NCBI RefSeq assembly: GCF_004016525.1
Contig: NZ_SACJ01000001.1
Span: 1-64,000, forward strand
DNA: 64,000 nt
Source of the DNA: Flavobacterium sufflavum
Lineage (GTDB): Bacteria > Bacteroidota > Bacteroidia > Flavobacteriales > Flavobacteriaceae
Reading direction: 5' to 3'
The position numbers were made by a program, and so were the translations under genes. Under the pieces are notes generated by a model. That model had not been told where the DNA came from and ran no database searches. It saw nothing but the letters and a program-made list of their open reading frames with translations. Below are positions 39,211 through 47,516 of this stretch, piece by piece. Numbering within the stretch: position 1 is the first letter of the stretch; every line of letters starts with the position of its first letter.

Positions 39211-40209
39211 ATGAAAAGCAATTTTACTTTCAAAATTAATCACGAAAGCGATATTCCTAAATATCAGCAATTAGTCAATTCTATAAACAACGCCATTGCC
39301 GAAAACATACTCGCAAAAGGCCAACTCCTACCTTCTGTCAATAGCATCTGTCAAAAAAACAAATTATCAAGAGACACTGTTTTCAAGGCCTATTCAATTT
39401 TAAAAGAGCAAAAATTAATTGACTCCGTACCCAACAAAGGTTACTTTGTTGCAGGGGAAACCAGAAAAGTATTATTAGTCCTTGATACCTTCAAAGCATA
39501 CAAAGAAGTACTTTATCATTCTTTCATTGATAATTTGGCCGACAACATCATTGTAGATGTACAATTCCATCATTATAATATTGATAATTTCAAAACTATC
39601 ATTAACAACAGCATTGGGAAATACTATAAATATGTTGTGATGAACTTTGATGACAAAGAAGTCGCCTCGACATTAACATCAATATCCAACGAAAAATTAT
39701 TATTGATTGACTGGAATATTCATTCAAAATCTAAAAACAATTATGTGTTTCAAGATTTTGGTAAAGCTTTTTATGATGCCCTAAAACAAGGAGAGGATTT
39801 ATTTAAAAAATACAAAGAAATAATCTTTGTCTATCCGTCATTTACATATCACCCTAAAGAGACTTTGGATTATTTCAAAAAATTCTGTTCTGATTTTAAT
39901 TTCAAACATAAAATCATCTACAAACTTAGCGATTTCATTCTTCAGGAAAACACAGCATATATAAGTGTAAGTGACCGCATTCTGGGAATATTCTTAGAAC
40001 AATGTAGAGAAAAAAAATTAGAACCCGGAAAAGACATTGGTTTCTTATCCTATAATGAAACCCCAATGAAAAAATTCATCTACAAAGGAATTTCAGTTGT
40101 TACAACTGATTTTAACCAATTAGGAATAAAAGCAGCCGAATTTGTCACTAAAGATGAACCTTTAAAAACATACGTACCAACAAACTTAATAATAAGAGAA
40201 TCATTATAA
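39211..40209 (+). CDS. GntR-family regulator with LacI-like effector domain
   Basis: A 332-residue regulator. The N-terminal winged helix (about 12-78) has the GntR pattern PKYQQLVNSINNAIAENIL, LPSVNSICQKNKLSRDTVFKAY and VPNKGYFV. Residues about 85-330 match a periplasmic-binding-protein fold of the LacI type (FIYKGISVVTTDFNQLGIKAAEF near the end). This is the architecture of AraR-like sugar-responsive repressors. It is 3 bp upstream of xylulokinase, so it probably senses a pentose or its derivative and controls this operon and perhaps the neighbouring glycan genes. A perfect GTAC-containing palindrome at 49071-49086 is a possible operator. Confidence 0.88.
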   Translation: MKSNFTFKINHESDIPKYQQLVNSINNAIAENILAKGQLLPSVNSICQKNKLSRDTVFKAYSILKEQKLIDSVPNKGYFVAGETRKVLLVLDTFKAYKEVLYHSFIDNLADNIIVDVQFHHYNIDNFKTIINNSIGKYYKYVVMNFDDKEVASTLTSISNEKLLLIDWNIHSKSKNNYVFQDFGKAFYDALKQGEDLFKKYKEIIFVYPSFTYHPKETLDYFKKFCSDFNFKHKIIYKLSDFILQENTAYISVSDRILGIFLEQCREKKLEPGKDIGFLSYNETPMKKFIYKGISVVTTDFNQLGIKAAEFVTKDEPLKTYVPTNLIIRESL

Positions 40210-40212
40210 ATT

Positions 40213-41694
40213 ATGTATTATATAGGATATGATATAGGCAGCTCCTCAGTCAAAGTTGCCTTGGTTGAAGCAGCAACTGGAAAAAAAATCATCACGTTGC
40301 ATGAACCAGCCGATGAAATGGCAATTACAGCTTATCATAAAGACTGGGCGGAACAAGATCCTGAAATGTGGTGGGAATACTGTTGTATTGCCAGCAAAAG
40401 AGCTATCAAAGAAGCCAATATTGATGCTTCAAAAATAACCGGCGTTGGTATTTCGTACCAAATGCACGGATTAGTTGTAGTAGACAAAGATGGAAAATCG
40501 TTGCGAAATTCCATTATCTGGTGCGATAGCCGGGCAGTAGAAATTGGCGACAAAGCATTTGAAGACTTAGGCGAAGAGCAATGTGCCATTCACCTACTGA
40601 ATTCACCGGGAAATTTCACGGCATCCAAATTGACTTGGGTAAAAGAAAACGAACCTGAAATTTACGATCAAATTTACAAATACATGTTGCCTGGCGATTT
40701 TATAGCTTACAAATTGACAGGTGAAATAAACACAACCAAAAACGGTCTGTCCGAAGGAATGCTTTGGGATTACAAAGAAAACGAAGTAGCCGATTGGCTG
40801 TTGAGATATTATGGAATTGACTCATCAATGACCCCAACGATTGTAGACAATTTCACAAACCAAAGTTTCCTGAACGAAAAAGGAGCTAAAGAATCAGGAC
40901 TTCCTGTTGGTATTCCTGTAGTATATCGTGCTGGTGACCAACCCAACAATGCCTTATCACTGAATATTTTAAAACCTGGAGAAGTAGCCGCAACTGGAGG
41001 AACATCGGGAGTTATTTATGCAGTTACTGATAAATTAAAATCGAAAGAAACTTCCAGAATCAACAGCTTTGTACATGTTAATTATACCAACGAAAAGCCT
41101 ACAGTAGGTAAATTATTGTGTATTAATGGAGCAGGAATTCAATACCGCTGGTTACGCAACCATTGCGGAATGGATTCTTATGAAAACATGAACCTTAAAG
41201 CCGAAGAAGTTTCGGTAGGTTCAGATGGTGTTATTGTGATTCCTTTTGGAAACGGAGCTGAAAGAATGTTTAACAATAAAAACATTGATAGTCATTTCTT
41301 GAATTTAAACCTCAACAAACACGGGCATGGACATTTGTACCGCGCTACTCTGGAAGGAATTGCCTTTGCTTTTGTTTACGGAATGGAAATCATGAAAGCC
41401 GATAATGCACAAATAAATGTTATCCGAGCGGGAAACGACAATCTATTCCGCTCCGAAATTTTTTCGAATACCGTAGCCACATTAATTGGACACGAAATAG
41501 AAATCTACAACACCACCGGAGCTGTTGGAGCTGCAAGAGCAGTGGGTTTAATTGATGGTGATTACGAAACTTTTGGTGATAACATCATCAAAAACGACCA
41601 CGTAATGACATTTATGCCATTAAAAAATAGCACTCCTTATTTAATAGCATATCAAAACTGGAAAAAAGAACTAGAACTAATTATAAATAAATAA
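40213..41694 (+). CDS. xylB: Xylulokinase (FGGY family)
   Basis: A 493-residue FGGY carbohydrate kinase phosphorylating D-xylulose to xylulose 5-phosphate. The N-terminal phosphate loop is IGYDIGSSSVKVAL (about 3-16), followed by ISYQMHGLVVVD with the xylulokinase MHG triad and IIWCDSRA. The second-domain blocks GDQPNNAL and ATGGTSGVIYA come at about 240-265, and VIRAGNDNLFRSEIF near 409. It is followed by xylA after 15 bp. Cytoplasmic. The pairing with xylose isomerase makes the substrate assignment strong. Confidence 0.94.
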   Translation: MYYIGYDIGSSSVKVALVEAATGKKIITLHEPADEMAITAYHKDWAEQDPEMWWEYCCIASKRAIKEANIDASKITGVGISYQMHGLVVVDKDGKSLRNSIIWCDSRAVEIGDKAFEDLGEEQCAIHLLNSPGNFTASKLTWVKENEPEIYDQIYKYMLPGDFIAYKLTGEINTTKNGLSEGMLWDYKENEVADWLLRYYGIDSSMTPTIVDNFTNQSFLNEKGAKESGLPVGIPVVYRAGDQPNNALSLNILKPGEVAATGGTSGVIYAVTDKLKSKETSRINSFVHVNYTNEKPTVGKLLCINGAGIQYRWLRNHCGMDSYENMNLKAEEVSVGSDGVIVIPFGNGAERMFNNKNIDSHFLNLNLNKHGHGHLYRATLEGIAFAFVYGMEIMKADNAQINVIRAGNDNLFRSEIFSNTVATLIGHEIEIYNTTGAVGAARAVGLIDGDYETFGDNIIKNDHVMTFMPLKNSTPYLIAYQNWKKELELIINK

Positions 41695-41709
41695 ACTAAA
41701 AACAAAAAA

Positions 41710-43035
41710 ATGGCAATTATAGGAAGTAAAGAATACTTTAAGGGTATTGGCGAAATCAAATTTGAAGGAAAAGAATCTGACAATCCGTTAGCATTCAAAT
41801 ATTATAATCCAGACCAAATCGTAGCTGGAAAAACAATGCGTGAGCATTTTAAATTTTCTATTGCTTACTGGCACACCTTCTGCGGACAAGGTTCAGATCC
41901 ATTTGGACCTGGAACTCAAAACTTTGCCTGGGATAAATCAAACGACCCAATTCAGGCAGCTAAAGACAAAGCCGATGCAGCTTTTGAATTCATTAGCAAA
42001 ATGGGATTTGATTATTTCTGTTTCCATGATTACGATTTAGTTCAGGAAGGAGCAACATTTACAGAATCAGAAAGCAGATTAGCAGCTATCACTGAATATC
42101 TAAAACAAAAGAAAGCCGAGTCAGGAATTAAATTGCTTTGGGGAACTGCAAACTGTTTTTCAAATCCACGTTACATGAATGGAGCTTCTACTAATCCTGA
42201 TTTTAATGTATTAGCCAGAGCTGGTGGACAGGTAAAATTAGCCTTGGATGCGACTATTGCATTAAACGGTGAAAACTACGTTTTCTGGGGAGGTCGTGAA
42301 GGTTATATGTCTTTGTTAAATACTGATATGGGACGTGAATTAGACCACATGGGACAATTTTTAGTAAAAGCCAGAGATTATGCACGTGCTCAAGGATTTA
42401 AAGGAAACTTCTTTATCGAGCCAAAACCAATGGAACCAATGAAACATCAATATGATTTTGATTCGGCTACAGCAATTGGTTTCTTGCATAAATACGGTTT
42501 AGAGAAAGATTTCAAAATCAACATCGAAGTAAATCACGCTACACTGGCACAACATACTTTCCAACACGAAATTGAAGTAGCTGCCAATGCCGGAATGCTT
42601 GGAAGTTTAGATGCAAACCGTGGCGATTATCAAAACGGATGGGATACAGACCAATTCCCTAACAATATCCAGGAAACTACTGAAGCGATGCTAGTTTTCT
42701 TAAAAGCAGGTGGATTACAAGGTGGTGGAGTTAATTTTGATGCTAAAATCAGAAGAAACTCAACTGATATGGAAGATGTATTCTTAGCTCACATTGGTGG
42801 TGCAGATACTTTTGCAAGAGCCTTACTAACTGCTGATAAAATCATCTCTTCTTCTCCTTATGACAAATTAAGAACTGAAAGATACAGCTCTTTTGACGCT
42901 GGAAAAGGGAAAGACTTCGAAAACGGGAAATTAGGCTTAGAAGATCTATACAAAATTGCCTTAGAAAACGGTGAATTGGATTTAAAAAGCGGAAAACAAG
43001 AACTTTTCGAAAATATCATCAATCAGTATATTTAA
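41710..43035 (+). CDS. xylA: Xylose isomerase
   Basis: A 441-residue enzyme of the group II (longer) xylose isomerases, converting D-xylose to D-xylulose. Catalytic and metal-site blocks are CFHDYDL (His106, Asp109), [15 protein letters not shown] (about 195-209), [10 protein letters not shown] (Glu237, Lys239) and [16 protein letters not shown] (about 275-290). [20 protein letters not shown] follows at about 297-316. The whole pattern is conserved and full length. A strong terminator follows. It would process xylose from xylan side chains or xylogalacturonan released by enzymes encoded downstream. Confidence 0.96.
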   Translation: MAIIGSKEYFKGIGEIKFEGKESDNPLAFKYYNPDQIVAGKTMREHFKFSIAYWHTFCGQGSDPFGPGTQNFAWDKSNDPIQAAKDKADAAFEFISKMGFDYFCFHDYDLVQEGATFTESESRLAAITEYLKQKKAESGIKLLWGTANCFSNPRYMNGASTNPDFNVLARAGGQVKLALDATIALNGENYVFWGGREGYMSLLNTDMGRELDHMGQFLVKARDYARAQGFKGNFFIEPKPMEPMKHQYDFDSATAIGFLHKYGLEKDFKINIEVNHATLAQHTFQHEIEVAANAGMLGSLDANRGDYQNGWDTDQFPNNIQETTEAMLVFLKAGGLQGGGVNFDAKIRRNSTDMEDVFLAHIGGADTFARALLTADKIISSSPYDKLRTERYSSFDAGKGKDFENGKLGLEDLYKIALENGELDLKSGKQELFENIINQYI

Positions 43036-43069
43036 AAAACATCTTTTTAAATTTAATACGCCCCATTTT

Positions 43070-43114
43070 AAAACAGCCAACAGTATTTTTTTAATACTGT
43101 TGGCTGTTTTTTTT
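43070..43114 (+). terminator. Strong intrinsic terminator after xylA
   Basis: AAAACAGCCAACAGTATT (43070-43087) pairs perfectly with 43093-43110 over a 5-nt loop. The right arm ends in a run of eight Ts (43107-43114). An 18-bp stem plus U-tract is unambiguous. Confidence 0.93.
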
Positions 43115-43142
43115 CACAAAACCTCCCTTATTCTTTAAAAAA

Positions 43143-43187
43143 CAGGATAGTACAGGACTCTAATATCAAATCAAAACTCTAATATTG
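43143..43187 (+). promoter_or_regulatory. Promoter C: tandem CAGGATA-like boxes plus -7 box
   Basis: CAGGATA (43143-43149) and CAGGACT (43153-43159) repeat at a 10-bp period. Exactly 20 nt later is TAATATTG (43180-43187), one base from TAnnTTTG. The layout equals promoter A of the FAS1/SusCD operon. The next gene starts 266 nt downstream, past a terminator-like hairpin. Confidence 0.55.
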
Positions 43188-43346
43188 TTGTATTAATAAT
43201 ATCAAAATTAATTCAGTTTAATTTTTTGAATATTATAAAAAAAGTCAAACTTGATTTTTTATCAAGTTCAAGAAAAGAGAAATTTAATCCTTTTAGGACA
43301 ATAATAATTTAGTTTTTAGTTTAGTTTTAGAGTGAGTTTTTAGTTT

Positions 43347-43374
43347 AAGCCCCGACATTTTGTTGGGGCTTTTT
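43347..43374 (+). terminator. GC-rich hairpin in the leader of the CBM9-like/PKD gene
   Basis: AAGCCCCGACA (43347-43357) pairs with TGTTGGGGCTT (43361-43371) with one G-T wobble and a 3-nt loop, then TTT. No gene lies between it and the xylA terminator, so it either ends a short RNA starting at promoter C or works as an attenuator. The rest of the 418-bp gap holds the xylA terminator, promoter C and an AT-only 18-bp palindrome at 43404-43421. Confidence 0.6.
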
Positions 43375-43453
43375 AGAAAACAGAAAACATTATTTTAACA
43401 ATCAAATATTTATAAATATTTTTACTATCCAAACAGTTCTCAATCAACAACTA

Positions 43454-44566
43454 ATGATTTTTCGAATCAAATCCTTTTTCAATTTTAAAACAAAAGCAAA
43501 ATACGGCTTGTCTTTAACATTACTGCTATTCATTGGCATCCAAACCAATGCTCAGGACAATAGAAGTTTTCAGGTTTTTCAATTTCCTGCCAATAAAATT
43601 CCAACGATTGATGGAAATAGCGAGGATTGGCAAATGGTCCCTAAAAACTACGTGGTAGGCATGGATCAATTATGGGACGACAGTGGAAAACAGCCCAAAG
43701 CCGACTCAAAAAACCTTGATGTTAGCGTAAAAGTAGGCTGGGTAAAAGGACTCAATCGTTTGTATTTTCTTTATGAAGCTTATGATGATTATTGGGATTT
43801 CTCGCTTCCGGGATTACATAACGATACTTTCGAACTCATAGTCGATGCCGACCAGTCTGGCGGTCCGTTTATTGATCGTTTTCATCCAAATCCAACTCTG
43901 ACAAACACAATGGACGCCTATTTTTCCTATCAAGGAGTTCATGCACAAAACTATCATATTTTTACTCCTGCCGTCGAAAAAGACTGGACTATGGTTTGGG
44001 GCAGTCAGCCTTGGATTAAAAATCTGCCTTATGCCAATGCATCGTATCATTATGATTTTAAACCGGGACAAGGCGGAAAATTAACCCTGGAATTCTGGAT
44101 AACTCCTTTTGATTATGCAGGAAATGATCCTTCAAGAGCGGTGGAATCCATATTGACAGAAAACAAAAACATAGGTCTTTGCTGGGCAATTATCGATTAT
44201 GACAATGTTAAAAAAGAGGAAAACAACGGCTTTTGGAACCTTTCAAAAGAACATAAAATGTATGGAAATGCTTCCTACAGTCTGCCTTTTAAACTAATGC
44301 CTTTGGAAAAACAATTCAAAAAAGATATCGAAGCCAAATGGTCTTTTAAAGTAGTCAATATGGACAAAAGAGAAGTCGCCTTTGTCGATGAATCTGAAGG
44401 CGAAATCCAATCCTGGAATTGGGATTTTGGAGACAAAACTACCTCAACTGAACAAAATCCGATTCATCAATATAAAGAAGCCGGAAAATATGTTGTAATT
44501 TTAAAAATTCAAGGACCAAAAGGGACTTCCCAATTGTCAAAAGTCTGGGATGTGGCCGTAAAATGA
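43454..44566 (+). CDS. Secreted CBM9-like protein with C-terminal PKD domain
   Basis: A 370-residue exported protein with an N-terminal signal (about 1-34, ends TNAQD). The first domain (about 40-280) matches the beta-sandwich of CBM9/DOMON-like sugar-binding modules (IPTIDGNSEDWQMVPKN, LYFLYEAYDDYWDF, DTFELIVDADQSGG). A PKD domain closes the protein (about 295-368), with WNWDFGDKTTSTEQNPIHQY and AGKYVVILKIQGP. No catalytic residues are evident. It is the first gene after promoter C and lies just upstream of GH105, so it is probably a pectin- or RG-binding surface or periplasmic protein. The exact ligand is not readable. Confidence 0.75.
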   Translation: MIFRIKSFFNFKTKAKYGLSLTLLLFIGIQTNAQDNRSFQVFQFPANKIPTIDGNSEDWQMVPKNYVVGMDQLWDDSGKQPKADSKNLDVSVKVGWVKGLNRLYFLYEAYDDYWDFSLPGLHNDTFELIVDADQSGGPFIDRFHPNPTLTNTMDAYFSYQGVHAQNYHIFTPAVEKDWTMVWGSQPWIKNLPYANASYHYDFKPGQGGKLTLEFWITPFDYAGNDPSRAVESILTENKNIGLCWAIIDYDNVKKEENNGFWNLSKEHKMYGNASYSLPFKLMPLEKQFKKDIEAKWSFKVVNMDKREVAFVDESEGEIQSWNWDFGDKTTSTEQNPIHQYKEAGKYVVILKIQGPKGTSQLSKVWDVAVK

Positions 44567-44607
44567 TAGCTATTAAAAATCTAACTAACCACCAAAATTT
44601 TAGTAAA

Positions 44608-45972
44608 ATGAGAACCAAAGCATTCACCACTGGAATTAAAATAGGCGTTGCGGCAGCAATAATGGCAATTCCAACGCTTGCAAATGCGCAGCAACCCGCT
44701 AACGATGTTACAGCACCGTTGCATCTTTTGCAACCCGATTATCCAACTCCTTATGGAGCAAAAACAACGCAGGAAATCAAAGCAACTATAGATAAAATAT
44801 ATACTTTTTTAGAAAAAACAACTCCTGCCAGCCTGATAGACAGCAAAACAAAGCAGGAAGTAACCGACCTGAAAAAACTGAATGAAAACACCATATTTGC
44901 TCCCGGAACTTTTAGACTAACCAGCTACGAATGGGGAGTAACTTATGCCGGAATGCTTTTGGCTACTGAAGCAACAGGCGATCCAAAATATGCCGATTAT
45001 ACTAACAAACGATTAAAATTAATCGCTGATATTGCTCCTTATTACAAAAAAGAACTGCAAAAAAACAGTAAATTCCCTTCACCAGTTCATGGTTTTTTAA
45101 TGCCGCATGCTTTGGATGATGGTGGTGCAGTTACTGCCTCGATGATTAAAGCACAAAGAGCAGGATCAAAAACTGATTTGAGACCACTAATTGATGATTT
45201 CATGAACTACATCAGTACTAAGGAATTTCGTCTTACCGATGGAACCTTGGCCAGAAACAGACCGCAACCCAACACTTTATGGCTAGACGATTTATTTATG
45301 GCAGTTCCAGCTTTGGCACAAATGGGTAAACTAACAGGAGATGTCAAATATTATGATGATGCCGTTAAACAAGTAAAACAATTCTCAGAACGAATGTTTA
45401 ACAGCCAAAAAAACTTATACATGCACGGCTGGGTGCAATCAATGGAAGAACATCCACAATTTCATTGGGCTCGTGCCAATGGCTGGGCAGTAATGACGAT
45501 GGTGGAACTATTAGAAGTTTTACCAAAAGACCATCCGGGATACAATATGGTTTTAAATCAGCTAAGAGCACATATCAAAGGTTTGGTTTCTTATCAGGAT
45601 GGAACCGGTTTTTGGCATCAGTTGATTGACCGTAATGATACTTACTTAGAAACATCGGCAACTGCCATTTATGCTTATTCTATTACCCGCGCTATCAACA
45701 GAGGCTATATTGACAAAGCAGCTTATGCTCCTGCGGCATTATTAGCCTGGAATGCCGTTGCTACAAAAGTAAACGACAAAGGAGAAGTGGAAGGAACTTG
45801 TGTAGGAACCGGAATGGGATTTGACCCTGCTTTTTACTACTACCGTCCAATTAATGTTTTTGCAGCTCATGGTTATGGACCAGTAATTTTAGCCGGATCA
45901 GAAATTATTCTGATGCTTAAAAACAATAATTTTGATATCAACGACAGCTCATTACAATTAAAAAGCCAGTAA
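44608..45972 (+). CDS. GH105 unsaturated rhamnogalacturonyl hydrolase
   Basis: I use the ATG at 44608 because it begins a signal peptide (MRTKAFTTGIKIGVAAAIM...NAQ). The 454-residue protein has the (alpha/alpha)6 barrel of GH105/GH88, with NTLWLDDLFMAVPAL (Asp227/228 region, where family members keep a catalytic Asp), LYMHGWVQSMEEHPQFHWAR and NGWAVMTMVELLE. FWHQLIDRNDTYLETSATAI follows. It should remove the unsaturated uronic acid left at the non-reducing end by lyases such as the PL11 encoded downstream. Unsaturated glucuronyl specificity (ulvan type) is the alternative. It is 41 bp after the CBM9-like gene. Confidence 0.9.
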   Translation: MRTKAFTTGIKIGVAAAIMAIPTLANAQQPANDVTAPLHLLQPDYPTPYGAKTTQEIKATIDKIYTFLEKTTPASLIDSKTKQEVTDLKKLNENTIFAPGTFRLTSYEWGVTYAGMLLATEATGDPKYADYTNKRLKLIADIAPYYKKELQKNSKFPSPVHGFLMPHALDDGGAVTASMIKAQRAGSKTDLRPLIDDFMNYISTKEFRLTDGTLARNRPQPNTLWLDDLFMAVPALAQMGKLTGDVKYYDDAVKQVKQFSERMFNSQKNLYMHGWVQSMEEHPQFHWARANGWAVMTMVELLEVLPKDHPGYNMVLNQLRAHIKGLVSYQDGTGFWHQLIDRNDTYLETSATAIYAYSITRAINRGYIDKAAYAPAALLAWNAVATKVNDKGEVEGTCVGTGMGFDPAFYYYRPINVFAAHGYGPVILAGSEIILMLKNNNFDINDSSLQLKSQ

Positions 45973-45992
45973 ATAATTTTCAAATACAATTC

Positions 45993-47363
45993 ATGAACAG
46001 ACTCGTCATCAGCAGCATAACAACATTATTTTTATGGAGTTCAACTTTTAGTCAAACAACTGAAAAGAAAACCGTTCCTCCTGTTACACCTAATTTTGTA
46101 GTTATTGTTGCTGATGATGCAGGCTGGAATGATGTGGGCTATAATGGTTCGGAAATTCACACTCCGAATATTGATTGGCTTGCCAAAAACGGCGCACAAC
46201 TCAACCGCTTGTACGCTGCTCCTACCTGCTCTCCATCCAGAGCCAGCTTTTTTACAGGAAGACCTTCCAGTCGTATGGGAATTGTAGCGCCTATAAGTGA
46301 CAAAAGCAATTTAAGTCTTCCAAGTGATGTTACCACTTTACCACAAGCCTTACACCAGCAAAATTACCAAACCGCTTTGTTTGGCAAATGGCATTTGGGC
46401 TTAAATCCATCCAGTGGTCCTAAAGTCTATGGATTTGATTATTCCTATGGCTTTTTGCATGGGCAAATTGACCAATACAGCCACGAATACAAAAACGGAG
46501 ATCCAAGTTGGCACAGAAATGGACAGTTTATTACCGAAAAAGGACACGTTACTGATTTGGTCGAAAACGAAGCCATTAGCTGGCTTAAAACTAAAAGAGA
46601 CCCTTCTAAAAATTTCTACATTCAGCTGAGTTATAGCGCTCCGCACTTTCCTTTGCAGGAAGAAGACAAATGGAAAAAACCTTATTTAAAAACCATTAAA
46701 AACAACTCCCGAAGAGATTATGCCGCTGCAATGTCGCATTTAGATTACAGCATCGGGCAAATATTAAAAACTTTAAAACAACAGCATTTAGACAAAAATA
46801 CCGTTGTTATTTTCATGAGCGACAATGGTGCAATGGACAAATGGATTCCGGGAAACCAATACCAAGGAAGACATGCTGCAAATGACGTTTTAGGAAGCAA
46901 CTATCCGCTGCGAGACTGGAAAACCACAAATTATGAAGGAGCAGTAAGAGTACCGGCAATTATCTATTGGAAAAACAAAATTAACAGCTCTTTAAATCAA
47001 AATTACATCTCGGTAAACGATTTAATGCCTACTATTTTGTCTTTGGCCGGAGCCAAAACAATCCCTAAAACAGTGGAAGGAAAAAACATTTGGAACTCCA
47101 TTGTTACTAACGATTCTATCCCGAATCAATCCATCTACATTCGAGGACATTTACAGGAAAGTATTACTGAAAAACCCTGGAAATTAATCCGTACCAGACA
47201 TAAAAATGCCCCAACCATTTTTGAACTTTTCAATATCGAAAAAGATCCTGAAGAGAAACAAAACCTGATTCTGGAACACGAAAATTTAGCCAATAAACTA
47301 AAAAATAAACTGGAAGAACAATTCCAAAAAGACGCAAAAGAAGTAAACTTAGGCGGTGAATAA
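45993..47363 (+). CDS. Secreted S1-family sulfatase
   Basis: A 456-residue type I sulfatase with signal peptide (ends TFSQT). The metal site VIVADDAGWNDVGYNG is near residues 38-53. The formylglycine motif is CSPSRASFFTGR with Cys79, the Cys-type version needing an anaerobic or FGE-type maturase not present in this window. GKWHLG is at about 131-136 and VIFMSDNGAMD at about 270-280. It should hydrolyse a sulfate ester on a carbohydrate. It is co-transcribed with GH105 (20-bp gap). Sulfated substrate in an otherwise pectic locus is unusual and makes the glycan target less certain. Confidence 0.92.
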   Translation: MNRLVISSITTLFLWSSTFSQTTEKKTVPPVTPNFVVIVADDAGWNDVGYNGSEIHTPNIDWLAKNGAQLNRLYAAPTCSPSRASFFTGRPSSRMGIVAPISDKSNLSLPSDVTTLPQALHQQNYQTALFGKWHLGLNPSSGPKVYGFDYSYGFLHGQIDQYSHEYKNGDPSWHRNGQFITEKGHVTDLVENEAISWLKTKRDPSKNFYIQLSYSAPHFPLQEEDKWKKPYLKTIKNNSRRDYAAAMSHLDYSIGQILKTLKQQHLDKNTVVIFMSDNGAMDKWIPGNQYQGRHAANDVLGSNYPLRDWKTTNYEGAVRVPAIIYWKNKINSSLNQNYISVNDLMPTILSLAGAKTIPKTVEGKNIWNSIVTNDSIPNQSIYIRGHLQESITEKPWKLIRTRHKNAPTIFELFNIEKDPEEKQNLILEHENLANKLKNKLEEQFQKDAKEVNLGGE

Positions 47364-47453
47364 ACTAAAACAGCTATAACTTGTTCGAAAATCAAAACTA
47401 AATTATCCAAAACTATCCCGTTTTTATCAATTTATATAATTTTAGTTTAAAAT

Positions 47454-47498
47454 CAGGCAAGTACAGGATACCTTTTTGATATGAAATAAAGATTTTCG
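47454..47498 (+). promoter_or_regulatory. Promoter D: tandem CAGGATA-like boxes before GH28
   Basis: CAGGCAA (47454-47460) and CAGGATA (47464-47470) repeat at a 10-bp period. Exactly 20 nt later is GATTTTCG (47491-47498), which keeps four of six TAnnTTTG positions. The GH28 start is 18 nt further. The -7 element is the weakest of the three promoters, but the spacing is identical. Confidence 0.5.
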
Positions 47499-47516
47499 GA
47501 GATAAAATCAATTGTA

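Noticed and set aside
43404..43421. Perfect palindrome AAATATTTATAAATATTT upstream of the CBM9-like gene
   Set aside because: It is made of A and T only, which is easily reached by chance in this AT-rich gap, and no second copy was seen. I mention it but do not call it an operator.
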